A DNA stretch of 64,000 nucleotides from assembly GCF_910592395.1 (NCBI RefSeq), contig NC_088324.1, positions 8,272,953-8,336,952 of the forward strand, given 5' to 3'. This DNA comes from Lineus longissimus. Its lineage: Eukaryota; Nemertea; Pilidiophora; Heteronemertea; Lineidae. Shown in pieces: positions 55,001 through 64,000 of the stretch (the first letter of the stretch is position 1; each line of letters begins with the position of its first letter). The notes under the pieces are model-generated. The model worked only from the letters and a program-made list of their open reading frames with translations. It was not told the origin of the DNA and did no database searches. The position numbers were made by a program, and so were the translations under genes.

Positions 55001-58000
55001 TGCCTTGGCAACATCCGCGTCGAGTAGAATCTAACCAGACCTTTATCAGGCTGAAGCACCCAGAGAAGAAGCAGGTCGTGAAGGATGCTGTAGTACAGGA
55101 TTGTAGCATTCTGCTGCATCACGACACGTTTGATCCTGTCCACGGTCCAGCTCTCTGACAATCCGTGCGAACTCGTCACGCTACGACCAACAATGGCCGA
55201 ATGACTTTTCTCATGCAGTAACCGATAGCGTCGATAGGACTCCGCGAATTCTAAAGCCTGTTCCTTGTTGCCCAACTTACTGAGGACGGATTGTATCCCG
55301 TCATAGCACAGCATCAGCTCCTCATACAACTCACTAGCACAATACGTGTCTTCATCTCGATGCATCTGTATCTTTGTTTCCAAAATCGGTATGAGTTTCT
55401 CGAAATACTTCCTCGCCTGTTCTAGTTCCATCATTTGTGTTGACGTCTGCAGGACGCAGGCTAACTTAAACTCCGCCATAATCTGAATATCCTCCAATTC
55501 TCGTTCTTGAGCCAAGGATGCCGCTTCGTCAAAGTAATACAAGCTGTACTGGAATCGCTTCTGTTGCTGATAAGTGCCACCTATCTTACACAAAGCAGAA
55601 CACTGCATTCTGATGTCAACTTTCGTACTCTGTTTCAAAAGTTCAAAATATTGACTCAAGGCTTTTTCGCAGTCGTCTTTCTTCATGTACGTGTCTCCGA
55701 GTTGCTCGAGACCACACCGCTGCAGACGCTTATCCTCAAGTTTCTTGGCGATGGCGATCTGTTGATCAAGGTATGATATCGCCAAAGACCAGTTCTTCAG
55801 GACAGTATAGACACTCCCCAGACAGCCATAGGCCTGAGCCATCCCTTTCTTATTACCAGTCTTCTTGCACAGATTCAAATATGCTTTATAATTGTTAACA
55901 GCATCGTCGTACTGTTCTAATATTTCATTCAACATCCCGATGTTATGTTGCGACTCCGCTCGCAGCTTCTCTTTCATGTCATACTTCTCCAACAGGGCGA
56001 GATATTTTTGCGCATGGACCAGCGCCTGTCGCAGATTCCCAATCGACTTGTACGCCAGGCTTAGATTCAACCGCAACCCGCACTCGAGTTCCCTTGTCCA
56101 GAAAGGTGGCAAGCAACCCTCATTGACCAAAAACTCTGCCTCCAAGTCCAACAATCTCTCATAGTATACAATAGACTTGTGCGTGTCGTTTAACTCCAAG
56201 AAAAGACTGGCGATATTCACGAGCGCTTTTGTTTGATACTGTCCGTCGTGCGTCGCCACCGCCACTTTCAGACAGTCCTGGTAGAGCATTATGGCCTCCT
56301 CATTATGCTTCAAGGCGCTGTGAGCATTGGCGAGTGTCAGCAACACCTTCATCGTGATGCCCTTCTGGTTTGTCTCAACCTTCTGTGCGACCTTAAGGAC
56401 TCGAATGCAGATTTCGTATCTCTTCGAGTTGTACAGGAAGGCGCCAACCTCGCATAGCTTCTTATATGGATCGGTATCTGGAGATACAGACAAGAAAAGA
56501 ATTCAAATCTGTGGGTGGAGTTTAAAAAGTTTGCTTGCTTAGACTGTGTGTCACTTCTAACCAATCCCTTTCAGAAATATGTCTGCCTGCTAGCCCGGGT
56601 GCAACTAAAGTATTAGTGGTTTTAAAACTAACTGCAAATCTACATATAGCCTTGCATTGAAAAAGTACATGAAGGTCACTTATATGTACTATTTTGACTG
56701 GTACTGGTACTCCATTTTCAGATTACATTCAAGTTTGCACCTACCAGATGCATCAAACTGCATTCATAGTTAATATGCAGGGGAACCGTTCCCTTAAAAA
56801 GTCCCAAAACCCACCTTTCAACTTTAACAGTTTCTTCTCAGGGATATCACACAATGATCCAGTGAGCGATGCAATGTGGTTGCTGAGGAGGCTGGCATTT
56901 TCTTGGTCCAGGTCCAGAGAGTTTAGAAACGCCATGATGGCATCTTTGCTCTTGCCAAGGTAGTCCAGTGTGACACCATGAAGATAATGAGCCTGGAAAT
57001 GAAATGTTGTCTTTGAAAACACACAAATACAGTAGAACCTCTCTTAGCGGACACCTCTCTATTAAGGACACCCTCTCTATTAAGGACACTAGTTTTGGTC
57101 CCAAATTGGGTATTTCCATTCAAATCAGCATATATCTTAGATATCACATTACAGAGAGGGAGAGACAATTTTGGTTTTACCCACCTGCGGCTGCTCATTT
57201 TGTAGACCGATCAGCATCTCCGCATCTTTGAAGGCCAAATCGTATTCCTTCATGGCCAGGTACGATGTAGCTCGGGCCTTTAAGACGGCGCCATTAACCT
57301 CATCAATCTCCAAGGCCTCCGTGTAAAGCCTGATGGCATCAGCATAGTTCTTGGCCGAGAGTGCGCGATCGCCCTTCTTTTGTAGCGCCCTCACCTGGCA
57401 AAAAACAATTTTGATTAGAACCCAGGAGAAACAGGGATGACCCTGATTGAAGGGGGACATCTTCTTTTCAATTGATGACCATCGGAACAATGCAAGGGAG
57501 ACCATACATACAGCTGTGGTAGCCCTACTGACTTTTTACCAGATACTGCATAATTCATCTTTAACTTCAACACTGAAAAAGTCACATGAAATTTATGTCA
57601 TTTGATTTCACTGCTTGTTGCGGCATCTTTTGTCACGCTGTACACCTACCTCGTTTATCTCCTCAGCCTCACTGATTACCTCACTGCCTTCAGCCAAACT
57701 ATACATGCTGAAGCTGGCCGAGAGCGAGGAATTCGCCTGGTTCAGCTGATGAATGGCTACAAATTTCTCCAAAGCCATGATTGGTTCTAATGTGCACAGG
57801 TCAAAGGGAAGAGTGATGGTGGGGAGGGACTGTTGGAAATAAAATGTGAGAAACAAAATAAACATCTACATTTATCAAACATATCCTATAGAATATAAAC
57901 TTAAATCCAAACAGCTGCAGCAGCCAGGAAAAAAGGAACTGGCCTCATCAACTGTCCGGAAATAACAAACAATCTGTCAAAATTCGTATTGGATAAAGAA

Positions 58001-58197
58001 AAATCAATTGTCGGATAGGAAAAAGTAACAATTTAGCAACCTAATTCACACTTACACAAAAAGATCTTTATCCCTTATGACCTATTAATCATATCTACAC
58101 AAGTGATATTGTAATCGATACTCAAAGTCATGATTTACTTGGGGAAAAAGGCCACCAAATGTAGAAAACTTTTTCTGTTTGTTGACTTGTCCGCCAT
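49014..58197 (-). CDS. TPR-CHAT protein, TTC28-like (15 exons, 1651 aa)
   Basis: Exons: 58156-58197, 57650-57829, 57185-57394, 56815-56992, 53990-56477, 53397-53563, 52757-52978, 52399-52546, 51919-52195, 51322-51544, 50965-51050, 50280-50437, 49872-50046, 49437-49592, 49014-49259; all phases fit. Exon 1 (MADKSTNRKSFLHL) is short and inferred from ATG, donor and phase; MALEKFVAI in exon 2 is another possible start. Residues ~75-200 hold three TPRs of the GDRALSAKNYADAIRLYTEAL type; the 2.5-kb exon 5 holds ~10 more (for example MAQAYGCLGSVYTVLKNWSL), then a Pro/Ser/Thr-rich linker and the start of the CHAT domain (LFDLLLAPVEDIL, HVIVVPDKELYDCPFHLLKD). In CHAT proteases the active His and Cys lie in HxATHG and SAC; here these read HIATYG and IISSGW, so it is probably inactive, as in TTC28. 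The C-terminal ~600 residues follow the TTC28 layout. TTC28 is linked to mitosis/centrosome; role here unknown. Confidence 0.93.
50442..50697. repeat. 63-bp tandem repeat beginning at a TPR-CHAT splice acceptor
   Basis: Four near-identical units start at 50442, 50505, 50568 and 50631. Each has AGAGAATGGTCGGATTAAAC. On the minus strand every unit ends in the pyrimidine tract CCGACCATTCTCT; the last one carries the true acceptor CCAG before exon 50280-50437. With a 63-bp period the array stays open in frame (21-residue repeat), but this is not a gene. Confidence 0.95.
51785..51890 (-). repeat. dispersed 'rapid-descent' repeat, tail
   Basis: GTGTCCTTAATAGACAGGGT and GAGGTTCTGCTGTATGAC mirror, in reverse, CAGTAGAACCTCTCTTAGCG and CTCTATTAAGGACA at 57030-57120. 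It is one family of interspersed element. Confidence 0.65.
53083..53265 (-). repeat. tRNA-derived SINE
   Basis: In reverse: CCGCGGTAGCACAGTGGAAG (A box), GGTCGTGGGTTCAACTCCCG (B box), then a body ending in the AGGTTCTCCCC-TTTCCTCC core. It is an almost complete element in the intron between exons 53397-53563 and 52757-52978. Confidence 0.82.
57030..57120 (+). repeat. dispersed repeat related to 51785-51890
   Basis: ACAGTAGAACCTCTCTTAGC, then two copies of CTCTCTATTAAGGACAC and TTTTGGTCCCAAATTGGGTA. A shorter relative lies at 42280-42345 (CACCTCTCAATTAAGGAAAG, then 'aatagagaggtcctact'). Confidence 0.7.
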
Positions 58198-58532
58198 TTT
58201 GGTTGCAATGGTAAATACTGAATTATGCTCTTTTGACAAACGTTCGATACAAATAAATTTCACCATCGCCTGAAAAAATGGTTTATCAATGTTTTGTAAG
58301 TTAATTACAATTATGTCTCTCAAAGTGTATATGTTTATTTGAATTTATTATAATAAGTAATTTACACGTCTGTTTTATAAAGTTCGATTCGTATTTTATT
58401 GGGAAGTTGATCGAGTAGTTTTGCCTGGTAAACCAGGAAACAGATTGTACCAGCTGGCTTCCTGTTGCTTGTTGGCAGTTTCCCCTATTCCTGTTCATTT
58501 ATTCCCCTATTTGATCATCTAACAAGTTCAAA
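58198..58532. promoter_or_regulatory. short divergent promoter, TPR-CHAT / endophilin-B
   Basis: Only 335 bp separate the inferred ATG codons of two genes transcribed away from each other. The minus-strand start lies in CAAAATGGCGGAC and the plus-strand start in CAAAATGGCGTTC; both resemble the AAAATGGCGG motif bound by YY1 in vertebrates. This is inference from layout and motif. Confidence 0.5.
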
Positions 58533-60841
58533 ATGGCGTTCATGAAGTTCAAATCGGATCTAGGCACAGCAATCAACCGAGCTGTGCAGGTAAGAAGCTA
58601 TCCAGACTGTACAGATTGTCACTTTTTTCATTTTCAATTTTCACCTTTTTTTTCGGGACACTGACAGAGCAGTGCCAGTGACACCTTTACTAGCGTGTTC
58701 GATTACTTGCGCGAGTGTGCGCCACTGCATTGTTTTTGATTATTGCGCCCCATCTCGTGTATGCAAGGCCAAAGTGTTTAAGTGGGTTACTTCCGTTCCG
58801 CATAAAATGGCCAGCGGCAACGGATGCGATTTTTGAGAAAAGTTGGCAGACGATCCTGTCGTGCAAACGGCGACCTTTCGATGCACACAAATTTCTACTA
58901 TCCATCGCTTTGCAGTTCTTTGGCAAAAACACGGATCCTTGCAAAAACAACGTCCGCCAATTAATTTATAAATGGATGCTTTTTCTTTGAGCTGAACATG
59001 GCCTAGTACCTTTCACCTTTAACTTTCAGTACACTGAAGAGAAACTCGGCAGTGCCGAGAAGACAGAGCTTGATGCGCACTTTGAGAACTTGCTCCAGCG
59101 AGCAGATCAAACCAAAGCATGGACAGAGAAGGTCCTGGCGGGCACGGAAGCGGTGCTGCAGCCAAATCCAAGTAAGTAATGGGTGAAGGAAACTAAAGAT
59201 CTAGTAAGTTATGAGTGAGAAAATCTGGTTGTAAGTAGGCCCTAGCCTTGAGTTGTGAGAGAAAGTCAGTGCAGAACCGTTTCACACTTTAAGAAGCATA
59301 CTTTGAACATGTTCTAATTTGTTTCTTTTTAAGTTGCAAGACAGAAGAGTTTGTGGGTGATAGTCGCTCCTACATGTGTTAACAGTTTCACTGAAAGCAT
59401 CCTTTGAGCTTGTTCAACGATAATTTTTCTTGTTGGAAGAAAGTTCAAGTCGGCAACACTGGTGATGACAAAAGTTGTTTTACTGTTTCTTTGGGATTGA
59501 AGTTCATTTGCAAAAACAGCTTATTTGGTTTGCGAGGCTTTACAAAACTCTGTAGGACAAGGATAAGACAGTGGTGGTTGTTTTCATAACTATGTACAAA
59601 AATTGAAACTGTAAATCCATTAGGATGCCTTGGTTCTGATGCCGTCCTGGATTTAGAAAAGGCTATTGTTACGTTTTCTTCGGTTATAAAAGATTTTCAA
59701 ATGTATTATCATCTTTAGGTGAACTTGTGGAATTGATGAGTAAGTTATAATCCAGACTTCTTGGCTCTGGGTTGGGAAATTTTTCCATTTTTTCCATTTT
59801 CTTGCAATGTATAAGTTGAGCTGAGTTGATGATATAAATCGCTTGATTGTTTATGTTGGCCTAGTTAACATATTTTCGTATTTGGGAGAAAAACGAAGTT
59901 TTCTATGAAAAACATGGTCTCCAGAAATTGTTTTTCCTTAAGTTGAAATGAAAGCTACAAGTGCTTTTGCATGGTCATGTTTTAAGGTGTTTTGGGAAAT
60001 ATTGGAATGGAAATAGTGGAAATAATTGAATATTAAGGAAAATCAGGTCTTATAACTACAGATTTTTGGACCTCTATTCAGTTAAAATTCTGTAAATAAA
60101 GTAATGCTGATTTAATTGCTTTCTGCCTACGGTAATTTCGACCAACACGCAATTTTTTTCTGTCAACGCCTTCTGTGCTGACGAATAAAGCTTACTATCC
60201 AAGAATTGTCAGCCCTTTGCCCAGAATGAGAAGTAACAATGAACAATAAATAGGATGAAAATGAAGTGCTGCAAACTAGGGAACTTTCGCTGCCAGTTTA
60301 AAAAGAAGCTATTTGGGCTGTGACCCAGGTTCAGTTCCTGATCTGGTGTAACATAGCGAGACAGTTTTGTCATTTTGCCAGGGTTTTCTCCGGGTCATAT
60401 CATTTTCCCCACTTGTGGAAATCCCCCCCCCATCCCTGATCATGTTTAAACCAAGAGTGCATGCGGATGTTTAAAAGTTAAAGCTGGCATTTCTGTCACG
60501 CTTTTCCTTGTCAGCCCTGCTCTAAGCTCTTCCGGTATCCCAGAGTGCTCCGGAGGATGTTTCGGAATAGCTTCTAAGTGCATACACTTAACCATCGAAC
60601 TCTATCATGGAAAGAACAAAGTAGCTTGGAAGAGATTTGAACCCACGACCTTTGGTCAGAAGTCCTGCACTCCAACCACTACGCCACCATTATTGTTTGC
60701 TTCATTCTTCAGGCGTCCGTATGGAGGAGTATTTTTATGACAAACTTGAGAAGAAGAAGAGAGAACGGTTAACCAATGAGGAATCATTGGGCTCGGTCAT
60801 GGTGGATGCAGGAAACGAATTCGGTCCAGGAACTTCTTATG
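58533..60841 (+). CDS. SH3GLB1/2-like: endophilin-B (SH3GLB), 5' part of BAR domain
   Basis: Curvature-inducing BAR-domain protein of mitochondria, autophagosome and Golgi membranes. Exons: 58533-58589, 59030-59171, 60713-60841, with matching phases, 109 codons. N-terminus MAFMKFKSDLGTAINRAVQ is the amphipathic helix; then YTEEKLGSAEKTELDAHFEN, WTEKVLAGTEAVLQPNP, VRMEEYFYDKLEKKKRERL and VDAGNEFGPGTSYG, closely as in human SH3GLB1/SH3GLB2. The final G is split (TAT G|). The next exon should continue as N/T-A-L-I-K-C and carry the rest of the BAR domain and an SH3 domain; it was not found before 64000, so the gene leaves the window. A tRNA-like SINE ends ~25 bp before exon 3's acceptor. Confidence 0.95.
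60290..60470 (+). repeat. degraded SINE with 'GTTTTCTCCGGGT' core
   Basis: A tRNA-like B-box area (CCAGGTTCAGTTCCTG) is followed by 'gccagggttttctccgggtc', the reverse complement of the core at 10325-10350. It lies in intron 2 of the endophilin gene. Confidence 0.5.
60612..60690 (-). repeat. tRNA-like SINE head
   Basis: In reverse: AATGGTGGCGTAGTGGTTGG (A box) and GGTCGTGGGTTCAAATCTCT (B box), spaced as in a tRNA. The acceptor-side stem is not convincing, so this is not a tRNA gene. Confidence 0.7.
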
Positions 60842-61067
60842 GTAAGAAACGTATGGTGAAATATCTGTGTAGTCTTCTTGTAAGCGTTCGATGGCAGCAT
60901 TAAAGTTTTAGTTCTGCATCTGTAACGATTTGGGCTAACCGTAACTCCTAATCTCTGGTCAGCCGTCTGGTTCCGGTTGGTCTCTGTCCTGACGTATTCC
61001 CATTGAGAGGTTTTCCTTCACCCTTTCGATGTCACATCACTTGTTCCTGATCTCCCCCGTTAGAAGA

Positions 61068-61130
61068 TGGTGCAGGCGTTCAGTCGATGCAGAACATAAA
61101 TTTGGTCCAGAAACGTCTTAGGTTACGGTA
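61068..61130 (+). pseudogene. decayed copy of endophilin exon 3 end
   Basis: GATGCAGAACATAAATTTGG TCCAGAAACGTCTTAGG TTACGGTAAGG parallels the end of exon 3 (60807-60845: GATGCAGGAAACGAATTCGG, then TCCAGGAACTTCTTATGGTAAG). It has an in-frame TAG and insertions. It lies ~270 bp downstream of the real exon. Confidence 0.65.
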
Positions 61131-63047
61131 AGGATCTTATACCACTAATAGTCATAGTGGTTAGCCCAATCAAACAATTTTTAAAGCCCGGCTCCGATTT
61201 GCTTTTATCTATTAAACATGTATGTGTATCACTGTGGATTGTACTTCTGTTTGCTTACAGTAGCTGTCAATTTCAGCAATGCATGATGAATATATTGCCA
61301 AGCTAAAAAAATTTTAAATAAAATGTACATAGTACTGAAGTGCTTTTCTTGATTGTGCCGATAAGACATCAATAGTTTTTTAGATATTCAATGTCGAGTT
61401 CAACATTAGATATTTCAAATGATTGATCCTTTCCCATTATTCATTTGCACATCTGTTTTGAAGTTTTAGCAGTGCTTGTCGAATGCACAGCAGAGCTAAC
61501 AGTACAGTACATGTACATGGAGGGCCTACCTGAGTTTTCGTGACCGACTGTCAAAGTCATTACAGTCAACAGACGTGTAATGATACTCTAGTTTCATCGA
61601 TCTAAGACCGGTTGATCAATTTCTGCGAAATGAAAAAAAGGCCATGTGGGGAGATGATGTCCTGACTATCGAAGAAATTGGCGTCGCCAACCCATTGTCT
61701 ATCCAAATTGAACATGTTGAATGGCATCAAACACCCATGTGTTAATATCTAGCTTCAATTGAAAATACAGAATCGTCCATAGGTCGGTTAATCTCGAATA
61801 TCAAGATTTGAAATACACATCTACTTCAGCAATTAAATTGATAGTAATCTGTTTGTGCTATTTTTGCAGATTTTCTATGCGGTATTATACATGCAGTTGT
61901 TGAAGCATGAAGTATAAACAGCGCTGAAATGACACAAGTTGATCTGGCTTTCTGTAGCATGTACTCGTGAAATCAATTAGCGGGATTGGGTTGGGTGATG
62001 TGTTTGCACCAATCCGCTAAAACCATTCCACGCTATAGGTAGACCAGTTGGGAGTGTGTAGAGTGTGTCCCTGGGCCTTCCTGTCAACTTACCCCATGGC
62101 CTTGTATCATCCTTTGGGTAATTTTGATGCAAAAAGCCACTCCTTCAAAGCACTGATGCTGAAGTGGTTAACATTCCTACAGACAGCATCGATTGTTCAA
62201 CAACAAGTATGGTAAACTGCTGCTTTGAAAAACCAATCAACCTTGCCCTGGGCCTTTCGTTCACCTGAGCTTGTATCTTTCAAGGTACCTGTTATCAAAC
62301 AGTACCGTACCACTTTGATTGAATATGAGCATTCGTCAATCAATCAGTGGATTCAAAATATCGATATTGAAATGAAATGGTTTGAATTCAAGTTCGGCTT
62401 TTGATTTTGTCACGAAGTCAAATCAAGTCTTGGATTCTATTTCTTTTTTTAGAAAGTGTTTGAACAACCAGACTAGCCCTTTAAGGAATGATGCCTCTCC
62501 TCTGTCATTCTGTGCTCATTTTATTACTGATTGTTTGGCATGTAATAGGCTACAACACCTGACATCTGAACAATCAACATGTTCTATTAATATTGATGAA
62601 ATCAAACAAAATATCACACCCAACATGCAAAATTCAGATCAGATTCAGATTACAAATAGGGACCATTTTGCCCTATGGCTATGGGGCTCAAGGGTGGCCC
62701 ATGTTTCATCACTTTGAAGATACAGATCGTCTAGGATATAGTGTTTCAGCAAAGGGGTTGGTGGGGCGCGGCCCGCTGCCTTTTCAAAATTTTCTCGTAG
62801 TGCTCTGCCTTTTCATCAGTGACCAATGCATGTCCATTTAAAGCAGGGCACCCGCAATCTGCCTTTTTCAAAATGGCCTCCATTCTGCCCTGTGTTTTCA
62901 GACTTCGGGCTGAAACATTCGGGATGCTACATAAACTACTATCATTTCTTCAATCAGAAGATCAAATTCAAAACGAGAGGAGAGGACAAACAGATCCAAG
63001 TAGGTTCATCAGCTCGGAGAAGACAAATCGAATCAATATAATATGCG
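61131..63047. other. endophilin intron, little to see
   Basis: No exon was recognised. Open frames at 62380-62720 and 62600-62840 show no family resemblance or splice context. Confidence 0.4.
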
Positions 63048-63177
63048 TTAGGGCGTGGGTTCTTTGACGCGTTCGAACAATTGTATAGGCTTTGTATACG
63101 CCTTCTTGCCGATGCACGGCTTGTAGACGTTCCCCCGCCGATCGCCCATTATAATCTCATCTCCCAGCTGTCGCTTC
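63048..63177 (-). CDS. terminal exon of an unidentified minus-strand gene
   Basis: On the minus strand an acceptor (CTCTGCATTCATCAG) leads into 42 codons and TAA: KRQLGDEIIMGDRRGNVYKP then CIGKKAYTKPIQLFERVKEP and TP. The sequence looks like natural, ordered protein. It lies inside an endophilin intron or just beyond its 3' end. I do not recognise it. The opposite strand is also open over most of this stretch. Confidence 0.45.
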
Positions 63178-64000
63178 CTGATGAATGCAGAGATGTGAGT
63201 TTTATTGATTGCTCTCCGTAATATCATTGTACGATTGTTAGGCCTTGGGTGATACTATTAGTTGGTTTACACTTTACGGGCATGATCAAGGTTTAAAAAT
63301 TCCACGTAGATGAGTAATTTTTGTCGCAGCGACTTGTGATTATGCTGCAATAGAATAAGTGGAACACAACCTTAAAGGGGTACGCCGTTCATTCTTATAT
63401 ACATTGTATTTACTGTTGGTCAAACTATATCAATTCCTATTTCTAACGCCAGGCAACGCCATCATCATCTTGACCCTCAAGTTTTGGATCCACTCTGCGG
63501 ACCCAGACTCCGTGATGAGGGGAGGTTACCGACAGAGGACTCCTCATGGTTCAGAATGGGACCTCATGGTGTGATTAAAATGTTTGTTGGCAGGGAGAAT
63601 GTCCTTCCCTGGAATTGTTGTCATTGTTGTCATGTCATAACATTGATGGGTTGGGATGACATTTTAAATGACACGCAAACCGCAAGAATAAATAGCATTG
63701 GCCTCACAATGCATTTCCTGTTGTTTGATGGACGCCCCTGGACACAGCGTCTTGATCTAAATATAGATTTGATGGGCTGGGAGATGGAATTCCTTTTAGG
63801 AAATAAGACAGAATGAGCGATTAAAGACCAGGTGTACTCATTAAAGTTTGATGGGTAATTAAAAATTTGAGAATTTTCCAATAATTTCTCATAATGTACC
63901 AGTGTGTTAATCACAAATAGGAAAATCACGTGAATTTTAAATTCTCATGTGAAGCAATATCTAGAGAATGATTAGCATGCTGAACGGTCGCTGATTCGAA
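63178..64000. other. window end, no firm gene
   Basis: A plus-strand frame at 63441-63590 follows an acceptor in the phase needed by endophilin but does not resemble it beyond three residues. Nothing else is supported. Confidence 0.4.

Noticed and set aside
63441-63590. Possible endophilin exon 4 (GNAIIILTLKFWIHSADPDS) in matching phase
   Set aside because: Only G-N-A agrees with the family's expected G-N/T-A-L-I-K-C; the rest lacks any BAR-domain resemblance and the donor is poor.

Overview
The window is intron-rich animal (metazoan) nuclear DNA. Coding sequence is broken into many short exons with GT-AG junctions and dispersed among diverged tandem repeats, tRNA-derived SINE pieces, fold-back (MITE-like) elements and a truncated non-LTR retrotransposon. 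Gene content (tandem-domain adenylate kinase, PIGC, CFAP157, a TPR-CHAT protein, endophilin-B) and the repeat styles suggest a marine invertebrate bilaterian. The sequence alone does not fix the phylum. Exon models below were built by hand from splice sites, reading phase and family resemblance. For the three genes modelled end to end the phases close exactly, giving PIGC 298 aa, CFAP157 554 aa and TPR-CHAT 1651 aa, and an unrecognised gene closes at 957 aa. Layout: (1) 285-4069, minus: six exons of an adenylate kinase with at least two catalytic domains; both gene ends are missing. (2) 4.1-23.2 kb: mostly non-coding and repeat-rich, with a few short minus-strand exon candidates (12.1, 14.3, 17.1, 18.3, 19.9, 20.6 kb), zinc-finger-linker-like satellite arrays (7.1-8.0 and 22.1-22.8 kb) and several MITE-like elements. 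(3) 23273-34987, plus: a 15-exon gene for a 957-aa acidic/basic low-complexity protein with repeated RPxSA-type motifs, not recognised; its first intron carries a Mutator-like element with long terminal inverted repeats and a 9-bp target duplication. (4) 37976-40563, minus: PIGC. (5) 41417-46266, plus: CFAP157, divergent from PIGC across an ~850-bp shared promoter interval. (6) 49014-58197, minus: TTC28-like TPR-CHAT protein with a degenerate protease site. (7) 58533-60841 onward, plus: 5' part of an endophilin-B (SH3GLB) gene, divergent from the TPR-CHAT gene across only 335 bp. (8) 63048-63177, minus: last exon of an unidentified gene. Functional theme: adenylate kinase of a flagellar-type architecture and CFAP157 both point to cilia/flagella; PIGC (GPI anchor synthesis) and endophilin-B (membrane curvature) are housekeeping membrane genes. 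AK1, CFAP157 and SH3GLB2 lie together in human 9q34.11, so this window may preserve part of an old bilaterian linkage. The most unusual feature is that short tandem repeats repeatedly start at, or contain, real splice sites (AK donor, PIGC donor, CFAP157 acceptor, TPR-CHAT acceptor), and that exon pieces have been copied nearby, including an inverted copy of a CFAP157 exon inside its own gene.
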